Positions 10,558 to 19,141 of a stretch of 64,000 bases of DNA are shown here, piece after piece. Every line of letters starts with the position of its first letter. Position 1 is the first letter of the stretch. Origin of the DNA: an uncultured Pelagibacteraceae bacterium (GTDB taxonomy: Bacteria; Pseudomonadota; Alphaproteobacteria; Pelagibacterales; Pelagibacteraceae). The notes beneath the pieces were generated by a model. The model was not told the origin of the DNA. It saw nothing but the letters and a program-made list of their open reading frames with translations, and made no database searches. The DNA lies in the NCBI GenBank assembly GCA_902634485.1, contig CACPKA010000002.1, forward strand, positions 17,169-81,168. Direction: 5' to 3'. Position numbers and translations under genes: made by a program.

Positions 10558-11207
10558 AAACGTATAAAACTACTTTTAATTGCTTTTTGCCATTTTTTTT
10601 TATCCTCTGCGTCAAATATTAATTCGATATCACTTTCAGACAAAGTCCATCTTTCCATTTCTATTTCACCATCTAGTTGTTCAGCATTCCAGGCTGAAAG
10701 CCCTAATACAACTAAACTTTTTCTTGGTCCTTTTTTTTCTGCTATTTTAACTAAAGTTTCTAAATCATTACTTGTAGATAATTTATTATATTGTTTAGTA
10801 CTATAATTTTTATAGTCTTTTGAGTGTAAAATTAATATTTTATTTTTATCTACCGGTCCTCCCCAATATATAGGAATTTGAAAATCATAAAGTTCTTTTT
10901 TATTTATTGAACTGTCTTCAACTTTGCTTATTAAAGAGCCAAGTCTAATTTTTCCTAGTGGTTTATTTACAACAATGCCCAATGCACCTCCTTCGTCGTG
11001 CTCTAACATTAATATTACAGTTTTTTCAAATCTAGAGTCTCTAATTTTTCTTGTAGCTATTAATAAAAAATCTTCAACACTATCATAATGTTTTCCTTTA
11101 AAATAATCTTTTGGAAATTTATAATGTTTTGGTAGATCTATTGCTTTAGAAGAATACGGTATAGTTAATATTGTTATAAAAAAAAAAAAAATTGAAATTT
11201 TTTTCAT
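10554..11207 (-). CDS. YqgE/AlgH family protein (DUF179) with N-terminal signal peptide
   Basis: 'FEKTVILMLEHDEGGALGIVVNKPLGKIRLGSLI', 'IYWGGPVDKNKILILHS', 'LGLSAWNAEQLDGEI'. Confidence 0.9.
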   Translation of the reverse strand: MKKISIFFFFITILTIPYSSKAIDLPKHYKFPKDYFKGKHYDSVEDFLLIATRKIRDSRFEKTVILMLEHDEGGALGIVVNKPLGKIRLGSLISKVEDSSINKKELYDFQIPIYWGGPVDKNKILILHSKDYKNYSTKQYNKLSTSNDLETLVKIAEKKGPRKSLVVLGLSAWNAEQLDGEIEMERWTLSESDIELIFDAEDKKKWQKAIKSSFIRL

Positions 11208-11773
11208 ATATTTGAAGCTGTTTGTCTTACATCTTCTAAAAATTTTTTTCTTTTTTCATCACTTACAAATGGTACAGCAAAAAATCTTTTATAAATAACA
11301 TCTGTTATTCCACATATATTAAAAACTCCTCTTCGCAGTCTTTTAGTTGGCATATTTAAAAAAAAAGTTCTAATGGCAAACTGTGGAGATCCATAAGTGC
11401 AAAAAACAATCGCTTTCTTCCCTTTTAAATTGCCTATAGGATATCCATAATTTCCAAATAATTTTTTAAATTTAAATGCCCATGGTGGTGCTAAAACTTT
11501 ATCAATCCAACCCTCAAGAATTGCTGGCATTCTAAAATTCCATATTGGGGCAATTAAAACAATTATATGAGAATTTTCTATTCGTTTTTGGTGATCAAGC
11601 ACTATTTCGTCTGGTTTCTCACCCGCAAAAACTGGATTAAATTTTTCTTTATAAAGATCTACAAGATCTACCTGGTGTCCTTTTTCCTCTACTGTTTTAA
11701 TAAAAGTGTCTCTAATTGAGGCATTAAAAGATTTTTCGTTGTAATGTCCATAAACTAAAAAAATTTTTTTCAT
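11204..11773 (-). CDS. NAD(P)H dehydrogenase (quinone)-like flavodoxin-fold protein
   Basis: 'KKIFLVYGHYNEKSFNASIRDTF', 'IVLIAPIWNFRMPAILEGWIDKVL'. Confidence 0.85.
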   Translation of the reverse strand: MKKIFLVYGHYNEKSFNASIRDTFIKTVEEKGHQVDLVDLYKEKFNPVFAGEKPDEIVLDHQKRIENSHIIVLIAPIWNFRMPAILEGWIDKVLAPPWAFKFKKLFGNYGYPIGNLKGKKAIVFCTYGSPQFAIRTFFLNMPTKRLRRGVFNICGITDVIYKRFFAVPFVSDEKRKKFLEDVRQTASNI

Positions 11774-12178
11774 TTAATTGTATTTTGAAGCTATATAAAA
11801 ACCAATAAACATTGATAATACAAAAATAATTGAGCTAATATTTAATAAAGCTAAAGAAGTAATTGCAGGTCCCGGACACAAACCTACCAATCCCCAACCT
11901 GAACCAAAAAAAATAGAACCAATAATTAGTTTTTTATCTATTTCTTTATTTGTTGGAATTGAAAAACTTGGTAAAAATAATGGTTTATTATTGTTTTTAA
12001 ACAAGTGAAATATTGGTGTTGAGATAATAAGCGCCCCAATCATTACAAAAGCAAGTGAGGGGTCCCAATCCCTAAAAATATTTAAAAAACCTAATACTTT
12101 TTCTGGGTTAATCATTTCAGAAATTACCAAACCAATACCAAAAATTATTCCACAAACTAGTGACACTATCTTGCTCAT
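11774..12178 (-). CDS. YeeE/YedE-type membrane protein (second half)
   Basis: 'GIIFGIGLVISEMINPEKVLGFLNIFRDWDPSLAFVMIGAL', 'GSGWGLVGLCPGPAI'. Confidence 0.88.
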   Translation of the reverse strand: MSKIVSLVCGIIFGIGLVISEMINPEKVLGFLNIFRDWDPSLAFVMIGALIISTPIFHLFKNNNKPLFLPSFSIPTNKEIDKKLIIGSIFFGSGWGLVGLCPGPAITSLALLNISSIIFVLSMFIGFYIASKYN

Positions 12179-12594
12179 AATACTCCTGTGATTGAAACAG
12201 TTAATATTCCAATTAACATAAAAGTTATTGTTGCAATGATTGATCTTAATGAAAAACGACTAATTCCACTAATTCCATGTCCGCTTGTGCAACCATTACT
12301 TAATCTTGTCCCAAAACCAACCAGGGCCCCAGCTGCAACTAATAAAATTATAGAATTAGAAATTGATATATTGATTTCCTTACCAAAAATTAGGTTATAA
12401 AATACAGGTCCTAGTATTAATCCAAACAAAAATAAAAAATTATCAACCCGTCTATCTTTTGAAACTATAACGCTACTTGCTATGCCACTAATACCAATCA
12501 GACGACCATTAAGTGTAAAAAATAATGCCACTGACAATCCTATTAATAGACCACCTGATAATGCAGATATTGGAGTAAAATTTACTATATTCAT
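12175..12594 (-). CDS. YeeE/YedE-type membrane protein (first half)
   Basis: 'ALSGGLLIGLSVALFFTLNGRLIGISGIAS', 'GFGTRLSNGCTSGHGISGISRFSLRSIIAT'. Confidence 0.88.
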   Translation of the reverse strand: MNIVNFTPISALSGGLLIGLSVALFFTLNGRLIGISGIASSVIVSKDRRVDNFLFLFGLILGPVFYNLIFGKEINISISNSIILLVAAGALVGFGTRLSNGCTSGHGISGISRFSLRSIIATITFMLIGILTVSITGVL

Positions 12595-13170
12595 CTAATT
12601 CCAAATTTTATTTAAAATTCTTTCCCTTCCACATGCTTTTTTATATCTCAAATAATTCGCAAATTTTTCTATATAAAAATTTTGATGCTTTTCTTCAGCT
12701 TTATAAAATTTATCAAATTTTCTGACATATGTTACTATTTTTTTATCAAATTTTTTTTCTAATTTTATTATAGATTTTTCTATTAAATCCTTTTGTTTTT
12801 GGCTTTGATAAAATGCAACAGATCTATAACTATAACCTTTATCACAAAATTGGCCATATTCATCAAAAGGATCTATATTTCTCCAAAAATGATTTAATAG
12901 TTCAATAAAATTAGTTTTATTTTTATCAAAAATAATTTCTACTACTTCAAAATGTCCAGTATTTTCATAAGTTACTTCCTCATAAGTTGGGTTTGCTGTT
13001 GTTCCTCCCGAATAACCAGAAATTACTTCTAAAACACCTTTTTTTTTTTCAAAAGACTCTTCCATACACCAAAAACATCCGCCTGCAAAATATACTTTTC
13101 CTAGATCTTGGCTAAATACCGATGTTTGTAAAAACAAAAATAAAACCACTAACGTATATTTTTTTGTCAT
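12595..13170 (-). CDS. msrA: Peptide-methionine (S)-S-oxide reductase
   Basis: 'VYFAGGCFWCMEESFEKKKGVLEVISGYSGG' and 'HQNFYIE'. Confidence 0.95.
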   Translation of the reverse strand: MTKKYTLVVLFLFLQTSVFSQDLGKVYFAGGCFWCMEESFEKKKGVLEVISGYSGGTTANPTYEEVTYENTGHFEVVEIIFDKNKTNFIELLNHFWRNIDPFDEYGQFCDKGYSYRSVAFYQSQKQKDLIEKSIIKLEKKFDKKIVTYVRKFDKFYKAEEKHQNFYIEKFANYLRYKKACGRERILNKIWN

Positions 13171-13171
13171 T

Positions 13172-13732
13172 TTAGTTCCAATTTACCCTAAACATTGCTT
13201 CATTTCTTCTAAGCATAGGCAATGTAAAAGGACTATTGTAAGTGGCTCTTATTGGAGGACTTACAATCAAAATGTTATCTTTTTTTAATTCTCTTTCCAA
13301 ATACTCTTTATGTTTAATGAAATTTTTGTCTGATGCTCTTCCTGAGTATCTAATTACCGCATAGTAACCACCTTTAATAATAACTATTTCTAAATCGTTT
13401 CTTAATGGATTTGGCACATTATCTTTATTAAATTTTAATGGTAAATAAAATTGCATGGTCATGTTTCCATCTTTTTGCATTTGAGTAACAGGTGTTGTCA
13501 TTTTAATTTCTTCATTTGTCTTATTATTTCCTGATATGTAATCAAATAACATTCGAAAACTATTATTTTGATTAGTTTTAACAACTTGAACTGCTAATCG
13601 ATCAGAATATTTTCTTATTTCATAAATATCGTTAGATTCTACTATATTATATTTAGATTCCTCATTTGCCATAGCACTAGAATATGAAAAAAGCGTTATA
13701 GAGTAAAATAGAAATAATATGATTTTTTTCAC
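13172..13732 (-). CDS. SOUL heme-binding family protein
   Basis: 'YNIVESNDIYEIRKYSDRLAVQV', 'IKMTTPVTQ', 'RNEAMFRVNWN'. Confidence 0.85.
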   Translation of the reverse strand: MKKIILFLFYSITLFSYSSAMANEESKYNIVESNDIYEIRKYSDRLAVQVVKTNQNNSFRMLFDYISGNNKTNEEIKMTTPVTQMQKDGNMTMQFYLPLKFNKDNVPNPLRNDLEIVIIKGGYYAVIRYSGRASDKNFIKHKEYLERELKKDNILIVSPPIRATYNSPFTLPMLRRNEAMFRVNWN

Positions 13733-14199
13733 TAATTTTTAAGTACAGGAAAAACAGGGTTAGATTTTTGAAATAATTTCTGGTATTCTTGTTTAATACA
13801 TTTGTTCTCTATGTATTGAATATTAGCTTCTTCAGAAATTTTTTTAGCCTCCTCACTTTGAATTCCATACTGTAACCATAAAGTTTTAGCTCCTAGTTTA
13901 ACAGCTTCTCTAGCAAAAACAGGTGTTTCTTTTGATGGTCGAAATACATCAACTATATCTACTTTTTCAGAAATATTATCTAAACTTTCAACTACAATTT
14001 CTCCATTTATTACTTCTCCTTTGGCAAAAGGATTTACTGGTATTACTTTATAGCCAAAATCTTGCATATATTTCATAACAACATTAGCTGGCTTTCTTTT
14101 TAAATTTTTAGGATCTTCTCCTTTTTTTTCTGAACTTACTCCAATCATTGCAATTATTTTAGAATTTTTAAGAATTTCTTTTATTTGCTCATCTTTCAT
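13732..14199 (-). CDS. CoA-binding domain protein (YccU-like)
   Basis: 'IAMIGVSSEKKGEDPKNLKRKPANVVMKYMQDFGYKVIPVNPFAKGEVINGE', 'DIVDVFRPSKETP'. Confidence 0.9.
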   Translation of the reverse strand: MKDEQIKEILKNSKIIAMIGVSSEKKGEDPKNLKRKPANVVMKYMQDFGYKVIPVNPFAKGEVINGEIVVESLDNISEKVDIVDVFRPSKETPVFAREAVKLGAKTLWLQYGIQSEEAKKISEEANIQYIENKCIKQEYQKLFQKSNPVFPVLKN

Positions 14200-14969
14200 T
14201 TATTTTTCCACTTAGGATTTCTTTTTTGTAAAAATGCAGATATACCCTCATGAGCATCAACTGACATCATGTTTAAAGTCATCATTCTACTTGTGTATGC
14301 ATAAGCTTTTCTTAATGGCATTTCTAGCTGTTTATAAAATGCTTGCTTTCCAATTTTTATTGTTAAGTTTGATTTAGAAGCAATTATTTTAGCTATTTTT
14401 AAAACTTCTTTATTAAGTTTTGATTTTGAATAATAATCATTAATTAAACCAATCTCTTTAGCAAAATTAGCTTTTATTGGTTCGCCAGTTAAAAGCATTT
14501 TCATCATTCTTTTCCTATGAATTTTTCTACTTACTGCAACCATAGGAGTACTGCAAAATAAACCAATATTTACACCTGGTGTAGCAAACATTGCATCACT
14601 CGTGCTGTAAGCTAAATCACAACTTGCTACTAACTGACATCCAGCCGCATAAGCTGCTCCATGAACTTTTGCAATTACTGGTTTTCTACCTTCTACAATT
14701 TGGAGCATTACTGTTGAACAAAGGTTGAATAATTTTAAATATTTCGATCTCTCTTTTAATCCTCTTACTTCTTTTAGATTATGACCTGCGCTAAATCCCT
14801 TTCCTGCTCCTTCTAAAATTATTACTTTTGTAGAATTATCTTTGTCTAGTTTTTTAAAAGTATTTAAAAGTGAATTTAGTGTTTTAAAAGATAACGAATT
14901 ATAAGTTTTAGGGTCATTAATAATTACTTTTTTAACTCCAGAGCCTAAGTTTTTTATTGAAATGTTCAT
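14196..14969 (-). CDS. Enoyl-CoA hydratase/isomerase family protein
   Basis: 'VIILEGAGKGFSAGHNLKEV', 'KPVIAKVHGAAYAAGCQLVASCDLAYST'. Confidence 0.92.
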   Translation of the reverse strand: MNISIKNLGSGVKKVIINDPKTYNSLSFKTLNSLLNTFKKLDKDNSTKVIILEGAGKGFSAGHNLKEVRGLKERSKYLKLFNLCSTVMLQIVEGRKPVIAKVHGAAYAAGCQLVASCDLAYSTSDAMFATPGVNIGLFCSTPMVAVSRKIHRKRMMKMLLTGEPIKANFAKEIGLINDYYSKSKLNKEVLKIAKIIASKSNLTIKIGKQAFYKQLEMPLRKAYAYTSRMMTLNMMSVDAHEGISAFLQKRNPKWKNK

Positions 14970-14974
14970 ATATT

Positions 14975-15334
14975 TTATAATTTTTCTCCATTAAAAACTG
15001 GAATGTTCTTATATTCAAAAGTATCCACATTGTCGATACAGGCCACATTATATTCATAATTTTCAGGATTAGTATAAGATCTATGATGAGTGTAAATGCC
15101 ACAGTTTTTGCAGAAGAAATGTTCGGCCAGATGTTTCTTACCAAATTTATAAACTGTTAATTGATCTTGACCTTTTTTAATTTTTAAATTTTCTAATTTA
15201 ATTTTAGCCATTATATAACCTCTTCTTTTGCATAAAGAACAATTACATCTTACTAGTTCCTCAAATCCATTTTCTAAATTAAGTTCAATTTCAACTTTTT
15301 TACAATGACAGGTTAATATTTCTATTTTGCTCAA
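14975..15334 (-). CDS. GFA/CENP-V-type zinc protein
   Basis: Cys pattern 'CHCKKVEIEL...RCNCSLCKRRG...HFFCKNCGIYTHH'. Confidence 0.9.
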   Translation of the reverse strand: MSKIEILTCHCKKVEIELNLENGFEELVRCNCSLCKRRGYIMAKIKLENLKIKKGQDQLTVYKFGKKHLAEHFFCKNCGIYTHHRSYTNPENYEYNVACIDNVDTFEYKNIPVFNGEKL

Positions 15335-15336
15335 AA

Positions 15337-16275
15337 CTATTTTCTTATTTTTAATTCGTATTTTTTTCTCATTTTTTGTAAATTTAGCAAATACTCATCT
15401 CTAATTTTTGCAATTGTGGCAACAGATTTTCCTTTAGCTTGCTTTCTAGTGCCTGATATTACTCTATTTGATAGCTTTTTTGAAAGTTTTGGAGCTTTTA
15501 ACTTAGTCCATGGAAGTTTTAAAGCAGGACCAAATTGTTTTAGCATGTGCTTCATGCCAGCACTTCCACCAGCTAAATGAAATGTAAGAAAAGTACCCAT
15601 CAATGACCATCTCATTCCTGGTCCATCTTCAATAGCTCTATCCAAATCTTTAGTTGATGCATAACCTTCATTTACAATATGTAATGCCTCTCTCCAAAGT
15701 GCTTCTTGCAATCTATCAGATAGAAAGCCTGGCAATTCTTTTTTTAACATTATTGGATTCATCGAAATAGACTCATAAAATTTCTTAGCTTTGTTTAAAG
15801 TTTTAATGCTTGTTTTTTTTCCTGGAACTATTTCAACTCCTGGAAGCATATAAACAGGATTGAAAGGATGCGCAATTATAGCTCGAGATGGATTTTTACA
15901 TTTAGAATAAATTTTTGATGGTAAAAGACCTGAAGAACTTGATGAAATGATTGCATTATGTTTAGAGTATTTTCCTATAATTTCCATTAATTTAGTTTTT
16001 AATTTATAATTTTCTGGGGCACACTCTTGAATAAAATCAGCATCTTTTAAAGCCTCTGATAAAGAAGTAACGTAGCTAAAGTTTTTAAGTTTTATTTTTT
16101 TTTTTTTAAATAATTTTTTTACGAATGGCGATGCTCTTTTAATTTCAGTTATTACTTTTTTTTTAAGTTTTGAGTCTTTATCATAAACAATTACTTTTTG
16201 GTTATGTGCTAAAAGTCTTACAACCCAACCAGATCCTATTACTCCAGCACCAATTACAGCAATTTTTTTTATCAT
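15337..16275 (-). CDS. 3-hydroxyacyl-CoA dehydrogenase superfamily; L-carnitine dehydrogenase-like
   Basis: NAD motif 'IGAGVIGSGWV'; 'SSSSGLLPSKIY', 'HPFNPVYMLPGVEIVPG', 'PGFLSDRLQEALWREALHIVNEG', 'GPGMRWSLMGTFLTFHLAGGSAGMKHMLKQFGPALKLPWTKL'. Confidence 0.78.
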   Translation of the reverse strand: MIKKIAVIGAGVIGSGWVVRLLAHNQKVIVYDKDSKLKKKVITEIKRASPFVKKLFKKKKIKLKNFSYVTSLSEALKDADFIQECAPENYKLKTKLMEIIGKYSKHNAIISSSSSGLLPSKIYSKCKNPSRAIIAHPFNPVYMLPGVEIVPGKKTSIKTLNKAKKFYESISMNPIMLKKELPGFLSDRLQEALWREALHIVNEGYASTKDLDRAIEDGPGMRWSLMGTFLTFHLAGGSAGMKHMLKQFGPALKLPWTKLKAPKLSKKLSNRVISGTRKQAKGKSVATIAKIRDEYLLNLQKMRKKYELKIRK

Positions 16276-17127
16276 TTAATCAGCTAATCCATCTGATCTA
16301 GCTACATTTCTCTCTAAGTGAATTGGTAATACTTTTCCATATATTGCTTTTGAATGTTCGGGTGTATTTACTCTCCACGGATCCATTACATAAGCAGGTA
16401 TACACATATATCTTGAAAGTTTGCCTTCAATTTTTGTAACTCTGTGCAATGTAAAACGTCCTTTAAATATTTGTAAATCTCCTGGCTCTAATTTTAACTG
16501 ACGCACTCTTGTTCGATCTCCATTTATTACTTTTTTAACTTCTTCAAAATTTTCATTTCCTGGTGCACGAATATTCGGACAGTACTCAAATATTCCTCCT
16601 TTTTCGGGTTTTTGTATCATTAAACTTAAAGTAAATTCACAACTATCAAAATGCCAAGGAAGGACTCCTTCTGGCTTCATAACATTGTATGCATGACAAG
16701 CTAAAGGATCTGCCCATCTATAAATTGGAGAAACACCTAAACACGCAGAAACAAATCTTAAAAGTTCTTCTGTTTCGTAAAGATATTTCATTTCAGAATT
16801 TTTTGGGAAACAATCTGAATTTAAATATCCGTTATATCTACTCATAAAAGTTCTTTTTGGATGATCTTTTGGTAGTTTTGGGTCATCTTCGGCATAAAGA
16901 TAAGGATTTATGCTTTCTTTTGACATGTAAACTTCTCCTAATTGTTTTTTTAATTCTAAATTCATTATTTCTAAAGACTTAGGTAAGATAAAATTAGGTA
17001 TTGTAGAACAACTAAATTGATCTAGTTCTTCTTTACATTTTTTAATTAAATTTTTAACTGTTGGAGAGTTTAAGTCATAAATTGGATACTTTTCTAAATC
17101 TACTATTGACTTAAGTCTTTCGATCAC
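16276..17127 (-). CDS. 2OG-Fe(II) oxygenase (phytanoyl-CoA dioxygenase-like)
   Basis: HxD in 'PWHFDSCEFTLSLMIQ', distal His/Arg 'TLHRVTKIEGKLSRYMCIPAYV'. Confidence 0.75.
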   Translation of the reverse strand: MIERLKSIVDLEKYPIYDLNSPTVKNLIKKCKEELDQFSCSTIPNFILPKSLEIMNLELKKQLGEVYMSKESINPYLYAEDDPKLPKDHPKRTFMSRYNGYLNSDCFPKNSEMKYLYETEELLRFVSACLGVSPIYRWADPLACHAYNVMKPEGVLPWHFDSCEFTLSLMIQKPEKGGIFEYCPNIRAPGNENFEEVKKVINGDRTRVRQLKLEPGDLQIFKGRFTLHRVTKIEGKLSRYMCIPAYVMDPWRVNTPEHSKAIYGKVLPIHLERNVARSDGLAD

Positions 17128-17498
17128 TTCAATTCTCCATCCTCTCTCATTTTTGCTCTAATTTTAGTTGCTGAAATTTTTTGTATTTCTTCAGGCATAA
17201 CTATCTCTTCTATTTTATAACCAACTCCTCTTCCGTAGCAAATGTTGGTTATATTGGGCACTAAAACAATTTTAAATCTTCCTTCGTATTTTGGATTTAA
17301 TCTTTCTTCTATTTTTTTCTTTACCGTTTCAAAATCAAAAGGATTATCATCAACTCCTTGCACATCTCTAATCTGAATACAAACTTGACCAGTTTTTTTT
17401 ATAATTTCTTCAAATAAAGCGTAATGGCCATCATGAAAAGGCTGCCATCTTCCTAGCATTTGTGCTGTTGGTTTTTTATTATCCCATTGATAGGACAT
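17124..17498 (-). CDS. HIGH-superfamily nucleotidyltransferase (cytidylyl/adenylyltransferase-like)
   Basis: 'GRWQPFHDGHYALFEEII' (HxGH-like) and C-terminal 'ISATKIR'. Confidence 0.88.
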   Translation of the reverse strand: MSYQWDNKKPTAQMLGRWQPFHDGHYALFEEIIKKTGQVCIQIRDVQGVDDNPFDFETVKKKIEERLNPKYEGRFKIVLVPNITNICYGRGVGYKIEEIVMPEEIQKISATKIRAKMREDGELK

Positions 17499-17905
17499 TA
17501 TTTTAAATCCTCCGCAATTTTAGATGCCCACACTTTAGCATCTTGTGTTGTAACATGAAAATTAAATTTTTCAGGTTTTACAAACATTTGGTTTGTGTCT
17601 TCAAATCTTCCTTCTTTAATAGTATCCACCCAAACAATATAGTCTGCAGGAAATAGCTTTCTAGCTTCTGGTGTTGGACAAATAAAATCAGCTATAACAA
17701 TATTTCCTTCCTTTTTTAATTTAATTGCTGCTTCAGACATTCTTTTTGCCTGCCTTTTTCTACCTTCCGCAGAAAAATCCCAATCATTGGCTGTTTTTCT
17801 AATTTCATCCGCATTTAATCTTTTTGATTTAATTAATGTAGCTAACTCGTTTGCTAAAGTTGTTTTCCCTGCACCAGGCAATCCCATAATTAAAATTACT
17901 TTCAT
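17498..17905 (-). CDS. APS-kinase-like P-loop kinase
   Basis: Walker A 'GLPGAGKTT'; 'LNADEIRKTANDWDFSAEGRKRQAKRMSEAAIKLKKEGNIVIADFICPTPEARKLF' mirrors the APS kinase layout. Confidence 0.85.
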   Translation of the reverse strand: MKVILIMGLPGAGKTTLANELATLIKSKRLNADEIRKTANDWDFSAEGRKRQAKRMSEAAIKLKKEGNIVIADFICPTPEARKLFPADYIVWVDTIKEGRFEDTNQMFVKPEKFNFHVTTQDAKVWASKIAEDLK

Positions 17906-19140
17906 TAAATACTTTCTAAAGGATGATGGGACATAAGTTCAAGATTATTTTCACCAACTAAATATTGTTGTTCAAGTTTAACCCCTTCTTTACCACCTAC
18001 TTTTCCAATATAGCTTTCCAACGTGATGGTCATATTTTTTTCAAAATAACCTTCTCTTTGTCCTCCATCAGTTGGATATTTTATTTGAGGCCACTCATCA
18101 CACAAACCAATACCATGAAGCATGCATGAATATCTATTTCCATAATATTGCTCAGGTAATTTCCAAGATTTTTCCGTAAATTCTAAAAAAGATGTTCCTT
18201 GTTTAATTAATCTACAATTATGATTTATTTGTTCCATTGCCATAGAATATAATTTTTTTTGACTATCACTAAATTTATGACCTTCAACAAATGTTCTTGA
18301 TATATCTGCACAGTACCCATATGGACCAACCATATCGGTATCAAAAGAAACAATTTCTCCTTTTTGTATTACTTTATTGCCACTTTCTTGCATCCATGGA
18401 TTTGTTCTTTCGCCAGAAGATAAAATTCTACATTCAATCCATTCGCCTCCATGTTCAATATTAGTTTTATGTAAAATTGACCAAAGCTCATCTTCAGTCA
18501 TGCCAGCTTTTAATTCGTTACGCATTTTAGCTACACCAATTTCAGCTACATCTATTGCAGCTTTCATACATTTTAATTCTTCGGGAGATTTAATAACTCT
18601 TGCTTGTTCTAAAATTAATTTAGCATCTACAACTTTAATATCTGCTTTATTTAAAGCTGTTACTGCAGGTCCATTTAAAACATCTATAGCTATTTTTTTA
18701 TTTTTAAAATAATTATTTGATAAGTCTTTAATTTCATTAACCCACTTTTTTAATTGTGAACTTGCTTGATCTCCATTACTAAAGTAATCCCAGGTTATTG
18801 ATGGTCTTATTTCGTCTATTAAATTTAAATGGCTAGATAATCCTTCGCAATTAAAATATTCATATAAAATTGTAGGTCCATTAACTGGCACAAAACAATA
18901 ACGAGTTAAGTTATGCATATTATAAACACTCATGTTTACAGTGTCTAAAGCATATCTAATATTTACGGGATCAAATAACATACAAGCTTCTAAATTATTT
19001 TTTTCTAACTCTTTTTTAACCCTGTCTAGTCTATAAGATCTAAGTTTATCAAAATTAATTTCATCTTCACTTAATCTTTTTTTAGTAATAAAATTTGAAT
19101 TAGACTTTGAATCTGGGTTTATCTTTCTTTTAAATCTCAT
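17905..19140 (-). CDS. M24 (pita-bread) family protein, DddP-like (putative DMSP lyase or relative)
   Basis: 'MLFDPVNIRYALDTVNM', 'NIEHGGEWIECRILSSGERTNPWMQESG', 'SFDTDMVGPYGYCADISRTF', 'YSCMLHGIGLCDEWPQIKYP', 'LESYIGKVGGKEGVKLEQQ'. Confidence 0.75.
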   Translation of the reverse strand: MRFKRKINPDSKSNSNFITKKRLSEDEINFDKLRSYRLDRVKKELEKNNLEACMLFDPVNIRYALDTVNMSVYNMHNLTRYCFVPVNGPTILYEYFNCEGLSSHLNLIDEIRPSITWDYFSNGDQASSQLKKWVNEIKDLSNNYFKNKKIAIDVLNGPAVTALNKADIKVVDAKLILEQARVIKSPEELKCMKAAIDVAEIGVAKMRNELKAGMTEDELWSILHKTNIEHGGEWIECRILSSGERTNPWMQESGNKVIQKGEIVSFDTDMVGPYGYCADISRTFVEGHKFSDSQKKLYSMAMEQINHNCRLIKQGTSFLEFTEKSWKLPEQYYGNRYSCMLHGIGLCDEWPQIKYPTDGGQREGYFEKNMTITLESYIGKVGGKEGVKLEQQYLVGENNLELMSHHPLESI

Positions 19141-19141
19141 A

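Noticed and set aside
14932-15144. 70-aa minus ORF overlapping the GFA gene
   Set aside because: Same strand but wrong frame relative to a clear GFA Cys pattern; no coding signature
17124-17905. Classic sulfate activation (PAPS synthesis) from the APSK-like and nucleotidyltransferase genes
   Set aside because: The 124-aa nucleotidyltransferase is far too small for ATP sulfurylase and no PAPS reductase or sulfotransferase is nearby
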